Source: Bacteroidales bacterium (lineage in GTDB: Bacteria; Bacteroidota; Bacteroidia; Bacteroidales; JAADJA01). From it: a DNA stretch of 49,972 nt. Position numbers and translations under genes: made by a program. A model generated the notes under the pieces. It was not told where the DNA came from. It worked only from the letters and a program-made list of their open reading frames with translations, and did no database searches. Each line of letters starts with the position of its first letter. Positions within the stretch are counted from its first letter, which is position 1. The stretch covers positions 1-49,972 of the forward strand of contig JAGQVF010000022.1 in NCBI GenBank assembly GCA_020438135.1, in the 5' to 3' direction. Of the stretch, positions 1 through 7,315 are shown piece after piece.

Positions 1-1292
1 AGTGGGGCATTGTGGAATCCTGGTCGATTTGCCCCGAAGATTATGGCTGGTGTGAACGGAAAAAAGGTAATAATCCCGATAACTATTTCGAATATGTGAA
101 GGAATATGAAAACCTGAAAACCACCTTCAACCCGGTTCAGTTCGATCCGGCAAAATGGGCGAAGGCCGCTGCCGGTGCCGGGATGAAATACATGATCTTC
201 ACCACCAAACACCACGACGGCTTTTGCATGTTCGACACCAAATACTCCGATTACAAGATCACGGATGCGGATTGTCCTTTTCATACCAATCCAAAAGCCA
301 ATATCACCAAAGAGATGTTCGATGCCTTCCGTGCAGAAGGCCTGTGGGTCGGGCCTTATTTCTCCAAACCCGACTGGCATAACGATGATTACTGGGATCC
401 CTATTTCCCGCCCATGGATCGCAATGTAAATTATGATCCGGCTACATATCCCGACAAATGGGAAAACTATGTGCAGTTCACCCAAAACCAGATCATGGAG
501 CTGATGTCGGACTACGGACCGGTTGATATTCTTTGGCTTGATGGGGGTTGGGTCAGAAAAAATACAAAAGAAGATATTGAGGCCTATTACCGGGATTCTT
601 CCAATTATTCGAAAGACGGTTTCCTGAAAACCAAGCTGATCAACCAGGACATCCGCATGGATGAGTTGGTGGACAAAGCCCGCGAAAAACAACCCGGCCT
701 CATTGTGGTCGACCGTGCCGTTCCCGGGAAAAATCAGAATTATCTCACACCCGAAAACCGTGTTCCGGAAGAAGCCCTGCCTTATCCCTGGGAATCGTGT
801 ATCATTGCAGGAGGGAGCTGGTCGTGGATCCCGGATGCCACTTATATGAGCGGGAGGGAGGTAGTTCACCTGCTGGTGGATATTGTAGCCAAAGGTGGCA
901 ACCTGTTGCTGAATATCGCTCCCGGACCGGAAGGGCAGTGGCATGATGGTGCTTATACCATGCTTGAAGAGGTGGGTGCCTGGATGGATGTGAACAATGA
1001 AGCGATATACGGTACCAGGACCATTGCCCCATTTAAATCCGGAGATGTTTGTTTTACGCATAAACCGGATGGAGCTCTTTATGCAATTTATCTGAATAAG
1101 CCAGGTTCAGGAAAGTATTCAGGAAACCTTCAAATCAAGTCTGTTCCGGTGGACTTTGATTCGGTGAAATTACTCGGATCAAAGAAAAAAATAAATTGGA
1201 GTCGAACGGGTGATATGGTTGAAGTTGTACTTCCGGAAGGTGCAGAAACAGAATTAAACAATAGTGCAGCCTGGGTTTTTAAATTTGAATAA
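1..1292 (+). CDS. alpha-L-fucosidase, GH29 (5' end missing)
   Basis: The open frame runs in from the left edge (codons from base 3 read W-G-I-V-E-S-W), so the N-terminus and any signal peptide lie outside the window. The GTG at 12 is internal, not a start. GH29 enzymes hydrolyse terminal alpha-L-fucose by a retaining mechanism. Numbering from base 12, the fragment shows the family HHDGF motif at about 67-71 and VDILWLDGGW at about 171-180, whose Asp177 fits the GH29 nucleophile. Trp- and Tyr-rich loops line a (beta/alpha)8 barrel. The last ~85 residues form a small beta-rich C-terminal domain. The enzyme is probably periplasmic or exported and used on fucosylated glycans. No partner gene is visible because the gene starts outside the window. 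Confidence 0.9.
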   Translation, partial: WGIVESWSICPEDYGWCERKKGNNPDNYFEYVKEYENLKTTFNPVQFDPAKWAKAAAGAGMKYMIFTTKHHDGFCMFDTKYSDYKITDADCPFHTNPKANITKEMFDAFRAEGLWVGPYFSKPDWHNDDYWDPYFPPMDRNVNYDPATYPDKWENYVQFTQNQIMELMSDYGPVDILWLDGGWVRKNTKEDIEAYYRDSSNYSKDGFLKTKLINQDIRMDELVDKAREKQPGLIVVDRAVPGKNQNYLTPENRVPEEALPYPWESCIIAGGSWSWIPDATYMSGREVVHLLVDIVAKGGNLLLNIAPGPEGQWHDGAYTMLEEVGAWMDVNNEAIYGTRTIAPFKSGDVCFTHKPDGALYAIYLNKPGSGKYSGNLQIKSVPVDFDSVKLLGSKKKINWSRTGDMVEVVLPEGAETELNNSAAWVFKFE

Positions 1293-1453
1293 AAGACCTA
1301 AACATTTAAATCATTCTGCTGTTTTCACTTTTTATTGCTGTGCTAATGAATAGTATAGAACTGATAGAAACATGGTTCAACAAATGGGGATTTTCAAAAT
1401 CTTCCTGTTACAGATATTTCCGGCAAACCAGTCCGTTTGGCACCATCGAAATT

Positions 1454-1477
1454 ACTGATCCGTTGGTTTGGATCAGT
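1454..1477. terminator. inverted repeat at the convergent fucosidase/kinase ends
   Basis: Perfect 8-bp inverted repeat ACTGATCC / GGATCAGT with an 8-nt loop. It overlaps the stop codon of the kinase gene, which ends at 1473. There is no T-run on either side, so termination is only a possibility. Between 1293 and this hairpin I see no convincing gene: a 52-codon frame at 1346-1504 resembles nothing I know. Confidence 0.3.
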
Positions 1478-2957
1478 AGTTTAACCCTGATTGTGGGATT
1501 GTAAACGAAAAAGAAGTGAACTCGTTTGTTTTGCTCCTGACCTGAATCGGGATGTTATGAATATCCAGAATTTTCTTCACAATAGCCAATCCCAGTCCTG
1601 TTCCTTCAATACCACTTTTCTCTTTACTCACCTTGTAATACCTGTCGAAAATATGTGGCAGATCCTCAGCAGGAATTCCTTTACCGGTATTTTCAACATT
1701 TACTTCAACATTTTTATCCACCTGTTTTACTTCAAGTTTAACTTCCCCGTTTTCAGGCGTGTATTGCAGGGCATTTGAAAGAAGATTCTGGATAACCCGC
1801 TCAATAAGCGACACATCAGCTTCAACCATAGGGATTGTTTTTGCAATGTCAGATTTTATTGCAATATGTTTTTTCTCGGCGATAAGATTGTAGCGGTTAG
1901 CAGCATCAGCAAGTAATTCATTAATAAAAAACGGTTCCTTGTTCGGCTTGATTTGATTGGCTTCTAACTTAGAAAGCTCAAACAGGTCAGAAACCAGTTT
2001 TTTAAGCCTGTCGCTACCATCAAGAATGATTTTCAGATACTTCTGCCGCTCTTCTGATGTTAGATTTTCATCTTTGATCATCAGGGTTTCGATATAGCCA
2101 TGGATCACAGCTAACGGACTACGCAAGTCATGCGATACATTGGCGATCAGTTCGCGGCGCAGGCTGTCCACTTCTTTGAGTTCGTCGATATTTCTGAGAA
2201 TAGTATCTGCCATCTTATTAAAGGTTGAGGAAAGGGTGGCCAGTTCGCCTTTCATTCCTTTTTCAGGAATCCGGGCAAGCAGATCACCTTCTTCAAACTT
2301 TCTGAAGGTTCGGATGATTATCCTGAGGTTTTTCGTGAGAAACCAGATTAATATCAATCCAATGGTAAATGCCGCAAGTAATGTAATTACAAATGCGTTT
2401 GTAGAAACTTTCAACCAGTAGCTCCCCAATAGTGCTGCAGCAATATTTTCATGTTTTTCACTGGCTAAAACCATATAAACATAACCCATCAAATTGCCGT
2501 CCTCTTTCACTTCTGTAGCTGAGAAAATGGTTTTCTGACCTGGATTTCTGGGGTCGTCTCCTTCGATATACCGATCTCCTCTTGTTATAAGAAATTGTTT
2601 TACCGGTGCGATATCAACACTGTTTAGTTTAACTTTTTTATCAAGAACCACAAATGAGAGAATTTTACCCTCCGGATCGAGCAGATATACCTCGATTGTT
2701 GGATTAACAGCCATCATTGAGTGCATGATCTTTCCGAGTGCGTCTTTGTTGACTTCACCATTAACAAAAGGAGAAACCTCGAGCAACATGCTCTCTGCCA
2801 CATGGGCATTCAGGCGTTGGGTGGTTTCCTTATAATAACGGTTTGAGGCCAGGGTAGTGATAAAGATATAGGCCAGTCCCAATAAGAGCAGGATCAGTAA
2901 AAACGACATGCTTATGCGCCAGTAAAGGCTCTTCCATATCTTCGTTTTTTGCATCAT
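1473..2957 (-). CDS. sensor histidine kinase with HAMP domain
   Basis: 494 aa membrane kinase. TM1 is at about 16-37, followed by an extracytoplasmic sensor domain of about 145 residues and TM2 at about 186-208. A HAMP segment runs to about 260, and HisKA has the H-box NVSHDLRSPL with phospho-acceptor His276. The HATPase domain shows the N-box (IQNLLSNALQY), G1 (NTGKGIP) and G2 (GTGLGLAIV). The gene lies 48 bp downstream of the response regulator on the same strand, so the two form one operon. The sensor domain is of the double-Cache or PAS-like type seen in many OmpR-class kinases, but I cannot name its ligand. Direct repeats resembling Pho boxes upstream of the operon raise the possibility of a PhoR-like phosphate sensor; that is inference only. 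Confidence 0.93.
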   Translation of the reverse strand: MMQKTKIWKSLYWRISMSFLLILLLLGLAYIFITTLASNRYYKETTQRLNAHVAESMLLEVSPFVNGEVNKDALGKIMHSMMAVNPTIEVYLLDPEGKILSFVVLDKKVKLNSVDIAPVKQFLITRGDRYIEGDDPRNPGQKTIFSATEVKEDGNLMGYVYMVLASEKHENIAAALLGSYWLKVSTNAFVITLLAAFTIGLILIWFLTKNLRIIIRTFRKFEEGDLLARIPEKGMKGELATLSSTFNKMADTILRNIDELKEVDSLRRELIANVSHDLRSPLAVIHGYIETLMIKDENLTSEERQKYLKIILDGSDRLKKLVSDLFELSKLEANQIKPNKEPFFINELLADAANRYNLIAEKKHIAIKSDIAKTIPMVEADVSLIERVIQNLLSNALQYTPENGEVKLEVKQVDKNVEVNVENTGKGIPAEDLPHIFDRYYKVSKEKSGIEGTGLGLAIVKKILDIHNIPIQVRSKTNEFTSFSFTIPQSGLNY

Positions 2958-3005
2958 GAGTCAGAGTTTTGGAATGAAATTATTATTTATATGTTATGAA
3001 TTCAG

Positions 3006-3710
3006 TCATGAAAGTTCGTCATTAAAGCGGTAACCAATTCCCCAGGTTGTAAGGATGTATTTTGGATTAGCCAAATCAGGTTCAATTTTAGCCCGTAAAC
3101 GGTTGATATGTGAATTTACCGTGTGTTCATACCCATCAAAATCATATCCCCACACCTCCGATAGTAATTGATCACGGCTATAACTGACACCGGGATGTCC
3201 GGCGAGCAAAAGCAGCAGATCAAATTCTTTGGGGGTGAGTTCAATTCGTTTTTCTTTTAGCATCACCTTTCGTTTTTGTGTATCTATTACAAGATCTATG
3301 ATTCTGATGATTTCCTGATTTTTTTCCTTTACTTCAAGGTTGTTCTGATCCTGTCTTCTGAATATGGCTTTTACCCTGGCTATAAATTCCCTGATACCGA
3401 AAGGTTTGGTCAGGTAGTCATCAGCACCCGATTCGAGGCCCAAAACCTTATCTATTTCTTCTGTTTTCGCAGTCAGCATCATGATTGGGGTGTGATTTTC
3501 ATAGGCACGGATTTTCTGAGCAATTGAAATTCCGTCTTTATTGGGTAACATTATATCCAGGATGATGAGATCATATTTGCCTTCGAGCGACTTACGCGAT
3601 CCTTCAAGACCGTCATAAGCAACATCAACCTCACAGTTTAAATCCTGAAGATGAATTTTTAGCAAGTCAACTATGTCTTTATCATCTTCAACAACCAGTA
3701 CTTTTTTCAT
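3006..3710 (-). CDS. OmpR/PhoB-family response regulator
   Basis: 234 aa. The receiver domain has the acidic pocket V-E-D-D near the start, phospho-acceptor Asp52 (IILDIMLP), switch residue Thr80 and Lys102 (LTKPF). It is followed by a C-terminal winged-helix DNA-binding domain (ELTPKEFDLLLLLA, then the recognition region around YEHTVNSHINRLRAKIE). Length and architecture match OmpR/PhoB regulators exactly. It is the first gene of a two-gene operon with the kinase and is divergent from a secreted protein at 4065. Such regulators bind direct repeats spaced 11 bp. Two repeats of that form lie in the spacer, one 34 bp upstream of this start codon, which suggests autoregulation. Confidence 0.95.
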   Translation of the reverse strand: MKKVLVVEDDKDIVDLLKIHLQDLNCEVDVAYDGLEGSRKSLEGKYDLIILDIMLPNKDGISIAQKIRAYENHTPIMMLTAKTEEIDKVLGLESGADDYLTKPFGIREFIARVKAIFRRQDQNNLEVKEKNQEIIRIIDLVIDTQKRKVMLKEKRIELTPKEFDLLLLLAGHPGVSYSRDQLLSEVWGYDFDGYEHTVNSHINRLRAKIEPDLANPKYILTTWGIGYRFNDELS

Positions 3711-3743
3711 AGGAATAAAATTTTTGGCGAAAATATTTTCAAG

Positions 3744-3761
3744 TTATCACGAAATTATCAC
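3744..3761 (+). promoter_or_regulatory. Pho-box-like direct repeat upstream of the two-component operon
   Basis: TTATCAC-GAAA-TTATCAC: two identical 7-mers separated by 4 bases, an 11-bp period. This is the layout of E. coli Pho boxes (CTGTCAT-N4-CTGTCAT) and of other OmpR-family operators. It ends 34 bp from the regulator start codon. A matching site in inverse orientation lies at 4000-4017. Confidence 0.55.
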
Positions 3762-3840
3762 AGGTTTATAAAAATAATAAAATTTGAACACAATCAGGTA
3801 CAAAATCAAAACTTGTGATTGGACAACTTGATCCTGCTTG

Positions 3841-3883
3841 AAAATTTACACCGGAAAATCTGGTAACAGGTTGTGTAAATTTT
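3841..3883. promoter_or_regulatory. 11-bp perfect inverted repeat in the divergent spacer
   Basis: AAAATTTACAC at 3841-3851 and its exact reverse complement GTGTAAATTTT at 3873-3883 are separated by 21 bases. It lies roughly midway between the two Pho-box-like sites in the 354-bp gene-free spacer 3711-4064. The arm separation of about three helical turns suits a dimeric regulator or a looped operator. It could also form a hairpin, but no T-run follows. Confidence 0.35.
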
Positions 3884-3999
3884 GCTCATTAAATGATTGA
3901 TTCGAAATTTCTCTGTATTTCTGATTTTCGCTTTAGCAGGTAATTAGAGTTTCCATCAAGGATAAACTACGGCAAAGTTTAGGAAAATGTGTTGTTCTT

Positions 4000-4017
4000 G
4001 TGACAGTTTTGTGATAA
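4000..4017 (-). promoter_or_regulatory. Pho-box-like direct repeat upstream of the secreted protein gene
   Basis: On the minus strand it reads TTATCAC-AAAA-CTGTCAC; the second half-site is nearly the E. coli Pho-box half-site. It has the same 7-4-7 layout as the site at 3744-3761 and the same orientation relative to the gene it precedes. It lies 47 bp upstream of the ATG at 4065. Confidence 0.5.
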
Positions 4018-4064
4018 AATCGTTGCAGTTTGGCGATTGTTGAATCAAAAAATATATAATTACT

Positions 4065-5711
4065 ATGAAAAACTTACTACTGACTTTCTTTGGATTTACA
4101 TTTACAATAAGTTTATTTGCTTATGATGTAAGCGGTGTGGCAAAGGATTCTGAAACGGAAGATCCGCTTGCTGGAGTTGATATCATACTTAGCTATACCA
4201 CAGGAGGAATTGCCGCTTCAGCTGAAACCCAACCGGATGGGAGCTTTTTGCTAACGGGAGTGCAGGATGGAACTTTTAACCTGGAACTCTATATGTATCC
4301 GGATCCGGTTGTTATTAACGGAATATATTATTTACCTTCAACCAGGGAAGAACCTGTAGTTGTGAACGGTTCAAATGTATCCGATTTGTCGTTTATGATC
4401 CCTCCGCATCATCCTGATTTTAAACTTACCGGCGCTTTAATTGATGATGTAACCAACGATACAGTAACCATTCAGAATTTTCAGGTTCAGGCAAAAATGG
4501 AATATCTTGTTGAATTTTTTATTGATTTTGAAACTGAAAATGGTATTTATATCCTGGAAGGTTTGCCTGACTGGACCTATGAATTTACCCTTTTCGAAAA
4601 TGATTATTATGAGGGTGTCTCTACCGGTATAACCATCAACCCCAATGACCCGGAAACAGTTCACATGGATTTTTATGTTGAGCCCAAAATGGGTACAACG
4701 GTTAGTGGCGTGTTGATTGACAGTACGACTAATCAGCCCATTCTGCAAGCCGGAAGGACCATCAAGATACAAGCGATCAATTCATTTTTCACTCAAACGA
4801 ACGAGCAGGGTGAATTTACATTTATTAATATACCTCCCGGTAGTTATGCCGGAATTCAGGTAACTTCACAGGATACCGATTATGTTTTCTGCCAGGGTAG
4901 CGAGATTGATGGTTTGATGGTTCCCGAAGTTGGATTGGATGATATTCAGTTATACCAGAAACCCTGGGTCTCGATCCATGAAGTAACCGCAGATGCAAGT
5001 GACTTTGAACCCGGAGAAACCAAAACGGTCAATTTCTCGGTTGCGAATGATGACCTGTCGTATGGGGCCATTTGGGGTGTGAACCTGATTTTCCCGGAAG
5101 GTGTCACTGTGTTAAATTCAACCCCATTTTACGGTGTGAATGGTAACGAAGTAATTTTCGACAAACTCCCTGATTGCAGCACCAGTGAAAAAAAAGCCTG
5201 GGAAGGATGGCATTGGGTGGGAATTCCTCCATATGCCTCTTCTGAAGGAAACCTTGATTTGCTGAACGAATCAGCCTCTTCGGATGTAACACTGGTTTTT
5301 GATGACAGCGCTTCTATGGAAGTCGCCTCTATCTTTTATGAAATCTACTATGACATACATTGCAACACCATTCAACCCTTTAGCTATGGTACGATCATGA
5401 TGGAAAATGATAATATAACAACTGGAGAGCCTCCAGTACCTACCGAAAAAATGGCCAGGGTGGATATGGAACTTTATCCAAATCCTGCCAGGAGCAAGTT
5501 CGTTTTATGGACCGATATGAACATGACGATGACATGCAATTTTATGATTAGTAAAATTTCAGGAGAGAAGGTTTTTAACCTTGAAAAAACTTTTAAGGAA
5601 GGAAGCTCAAGAACGGTGATTAATACTGGTGGTTTTGAAAACGGAGTTTATTACTGTTCCCTAATTTCGGATAAATTGAAAATCGTAAAAAGGCTTCTTA
5701 TTTCAAGGTAA
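4065..5711 (+). CDS. secreted carboxypeptidase-regulatory-like domain protein with T9SS tail
   Basis: 548 aa. A signal peptide (about 1-19, ending near LFA-YD) is followed by three tandem carboxypeptidase-regulatory-like beta-sandwich repeats at about 20-105, 115-200 and 208-295. Each repeat begins with a V-S-G-V or L-T-G-A strand and contains the typical G-x-F-x-L/F-x-x-(I/L) pattern. Residues 295-460 form a further beta-rich domain, and 468-548 is a T9SS sorting domain (YPNPA near its start, VYYCSL then KRLLIS at the end). It is therefore predicted to cross the outer membrane through type IX secretion and be anchored or released. No catalytic motif is visible. Its promoter region is shared with the two-component operon and contains a Pho-box-like site, so it is a candidate target of that regulator. 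Confidence 0.85.
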   Translation: MKNLLLTFFGFTFTISLFAYDVSGVAKDSETEDPLAGVDIILSYTTGGIAASAETQPDGSFLLTGVQDGTFNLELYMYPDPVVINGIYYLPSTREEPVVVNGSNVSDLSFMIPPHHPDFKLTGALIDDVTNDTVTIQNFQVQAKMEYLVEFFIDFETENGIYILEGLPDWTYEFTLFENDYYEGVSTGITINPNDPETVHMDFYVEPKMGTTVSGVLIDSTTNQPILQAGRTIKIQAINSFFTQTNEQGEFTFINIPPGSYAGIQVTSQDTDYVFCQGSEIDGLMVPEVGLDDIQLYQKPWVSIHEVTADASDFEPGETKTVNFSVANDDLSYGAIWGVNLIFPEGVTVLNSTPFYGVNGNEVIFDKLPDCSTSEKKAWEGWHWVGIPPYASSEGNLDLLNESASSDVTLVFDDSASMEVASIFYEIYYDIHCNTIQPFSYGTIMMENDNITTGEPPVPTEKMARVDMELYPNPARSKFVLWTDMNMTMTCNFMISKISGEKVFNLEKTFKEGSSRTVINTGGFENGVYYCSLISDKLKIVKRLLISR

Positions 5712-5728
5712 ACATATTGCTTTTAGCA

Positions 5729-6169
5729 TTAAAATACCCAAGGTATAAGCCTCCATGTTTTCTGTTGGTACAACTCATATCGCTTGAAAACCATTGCGAG
5801 TTTGCGTTCTTCGAACAGAAGTTTAAAAATCAGATTAAGTGTAAAAACCGCAAGGATCAACAGGGTTGTTAATTTCGCCTGTGGAATTGCAACGGGGAAA
5901 AAATAAAGGATCAAAGCCAGGTACATCGGATGTCGCACCAGGTTGTAAGGTCCGCTTGTGATCAGGCTGGCTCCTTTCCGGGGCAATGGAGCGGGATTGA
6001 GTTTGCTGCGACTCATTTCAAAAATTGCCCAGATGCCAAGTGCTAATCCTGCAATTTGAATCAGCAAAAGGGCAGGGGTCTTTGAAAACCAGGGCGTTAA
6101 AAGTATTAATGCAAGAGCTAATCCGTATTGCAGCAGTGTAAGAATCCACGATTTTATTTGGTCATTCAT
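5729..6169 (-). CDS. isoprenylcysteine carboxyl methyltransferase-like membrane protein
   Basis: 146 aa integral membrane protein with about four hydrophobic spans (residues ~10-25, 30-48, 80-98, 100-115). The diagnostic motif is TSGPYNLVRHPMYLALILYF-like at about 89-109. G-P-Y-x-x-x-R-H-P-x-Y is the SAM-binding and catalytic signature of the ICMT/PEMT/NnrU-type membrane methyltransferases. The substrate is unknown; bacterial members methylate lipids or small hydrophobic compounds. The gene is convergent with the secreted protein (17 bp between stops). It is preceded by a 323-bp gene-free spacer with a terminator-like hairpin, so it probably has its own promoter. Confidence 0.8.
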   Translation of the reverse strand: MNDQIKSWILTLLQYGLALALILLTPWFSKTPALLLIQIAGLALGIWAIFEMSRSKLNPAPLPRKGASLITSGPYNLVRHPMYLALILYFFPVAIPQAKLTTLLILAVFTLNLIFKLLFEERKLAMVFKRYELYQQKTWRLIPWVF

Positions 6170-6492
6170 GCCCGAATATGTTATCGTACCAAAACAGCAA
6201 AAAGAATGAGATGTTCAAATAATAAAAGGTCTTCGCTTTGTAACGAAGACCTTTGTTATAGATGGTGGTTAACCATGTCCACTTATGTGGGTATATATTA
6301 GTCCCTTTCGGGGTGATTGACTTACACGGTGTATCTTTCAAAAAGTGTGCTAAAAACAGCCTTAACCTTAAAATATTTTAAAAGAAATGTTAAATAATAG
6401 GTTATGAGGTAATTAAGAGAATTGTGGCTCAGTGTTTTTAATTTGGAAAATAACTGCAACAGGTAACCTCATCAATTTGCAAAACAGGTCGG
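6170..6492. other. gene-free spacer with clustered small hairpins
   Basis: No open frame of note. Within 6225-6333 there are five local secondary-structure elements. They are the terminator hairpin at 6225-6254, the 10-bp palindrome TGGTTAACCA at 6266-6275, CCAC-TTAT-GTGG at 6279-6290, CCC-TTTCG-GGG at 6303-6313 and TACAC-G-GTGTA at 6323-6333. The remainder is AT-rich. On the minus strand this would be a structured RNA of about 100 nt ending in the terminator. I recognise no known RNA family. Confidence 0.4.
6225..6254 (-). terminator. strong hairpin, probable intrinsic terminator (minus strand)
   Basis: 11-bp perfect stem AAAGGTCTTCG / CGAAGACCTTT with an 8-nt loop. On the minus strand the stem runs into TTTTATTATTT, as expected of an intrinsic terminator. 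It lies about 240 bp beyond the end of truC, so it either ends a long truC transcript or a separate small RNA encoded in the spacer. Confidence 0.6.
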
Positions 6493-7206
6493 TTATTTTG
6501 ACACATTCAAATCATCCACTTCGGCGATGTGGTTAAAAAGCAGAACCAACATTCGATTAAATTCAGATTGATAGGGCGCTGAAATTGAAACCCGTGATTT
6601 TGTAACAGGATGATCGAATTGTATCTCATAAGCGTGAAGCAGCATCGTGGTCATATCCCATTTCGATTTAAACAAACCGTTTTGTTTATTACATCCATGA
6701 GGTCTGTCGCCGATAACCGGATGCATGATGTGTGCAAAATGTTTTCTGATCTGATGATTTCTGCCTGATTTGGGATATATTTCCACAAATGAATATCTCG
6801 AGGTTTTAAATTTTCCAAACGGTAAGGGTATTTCGCAGTTTTTCAGACATTTATATACTGTTATTGCATCCTGTACTTTGCCCTGATCATTTTTTAGCGG
6901 GTAATCAATTATTCCGTGTTCAGGCATATTACCCCGTACGATAGCGTGGTAAATTTTATCGACCTGGTTGGCAGCGAATTGCTTCTGCATATGGGAATTG
7001 ACTTCCTGACTCAATGCAAATAACAAAACACCTCCGGTTTTTCTATCGATACGATGCGCAGGATAGACGGTTCTACCCAATTGATCCCTGAGCAATTGCA
7101 GGGCAAATTCTTTTGCATCGGCTGCCATTCCGGTACGATGGACCAACAAGCCATGTGGTTTATTAATCGCTATAAGGTGCTCATCTTTATACAGTATATC
7201 AAGCAT
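6493..7206 (-). CDS. truC: RluA-family pseudouridine synthase, TruC-like
   Basis: 237 aa. RluA-superfamily synthases isomerise uridine in RNA; TruC modifies U65 of tRNA. Matches to TruC include the start MLDILYKDE, the INKPHGLLVHR segment, and the catalytic block HRIDRKTGGVLL with Asp54. They also include KIYHAIVRG, KSGRNHQIRKHFAHI and HPVIGDRPHG. The open frame extends to an ATG at 7233, but I choose the ATG at 7206. Protein homology starts there, and a -7 element (TAATTTTG, 7238-7231, minus strand) overlaps the upstream ATG and would give a leader of about 20 nt. RluA relatives acting on rRNA are an alternative, but the sequence around the catalytic Asp favours TruC. Confidence 0.85.
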   Translation of the reverse strand: MLDILYKDEHLIAINKPHGLLVHRTGMAADAKEFALQLLRDQLGRTVYPAHRIDRKTGGVLLFALSQEVNSHMQKQFAANQVDKIYHAIVRGNMPEHGIIDYPLKNDQGKVQDAITVYKCLKNCEIPLPFGKFKTSRYSFVEIYPKSGRNHQIRKHFAHIMHPVIGDRPHGCNKQNGLFKSKWDMTTMLLHAYEIQFDHPVTKSRVSISAPYQSEFNRMLVLLFNHIAEVDDLNVSK

Positions 7207-7230
7207 ACGGAATATACAAACAAAAGTGCT

Positions 7231-7238
7231 CAAAATTA
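7231..7238 (-). promoter_or_regulatory. -7 promoter element for truC
   Basis: TAATTTTG on the minus strand matches the Bacteroidota -7 consensus TAnnTTTG. It lies about 25 bp upstream of the preferred truC start. No clear -33 TTTG was found at the right spacing. Confidence 0.4.
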
Positions 7239-7260
7239 AAGCAGAATGATGTATGAAATT

Positions 7261-7297
7261 AAAAAAAAATCCCTGCTATCAGGCAGGGATTTTTTTT
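7261..7297 (-). terminator. intrinsic terminator of the 1025-aa secreted protein gene
   Basis: Stem ATCCCTGC / GCAGGGAT with a 6-nt loop, flanked by A9 and T8 runs that extend the stem. It lies 19 bp past the stop codon of the gene at 7316-10393 and would work on either strand. Confidence 0.85.
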
Positions 7298-7315
7298 GGT
7301 AATCTTTTATATAAA

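Noticed and set aside
1346..1504. 52-codon plus-strand frame after the fucosidase gene
   Set aside because: It overlaps the histidine kinase 3' end, has no recognisable similarity or promoter, and a second frame through the same bases looks equally plausible. It may be a decayed gene fragment but nothing supports that.
3711..4064. Possible riboswitch in the leader of the 548-aa secreted protein
   Set aside because: The visible repeats are direct or widely spaced dyads typical of protein operators, and there is no expression-platform hairpin near the start codon.
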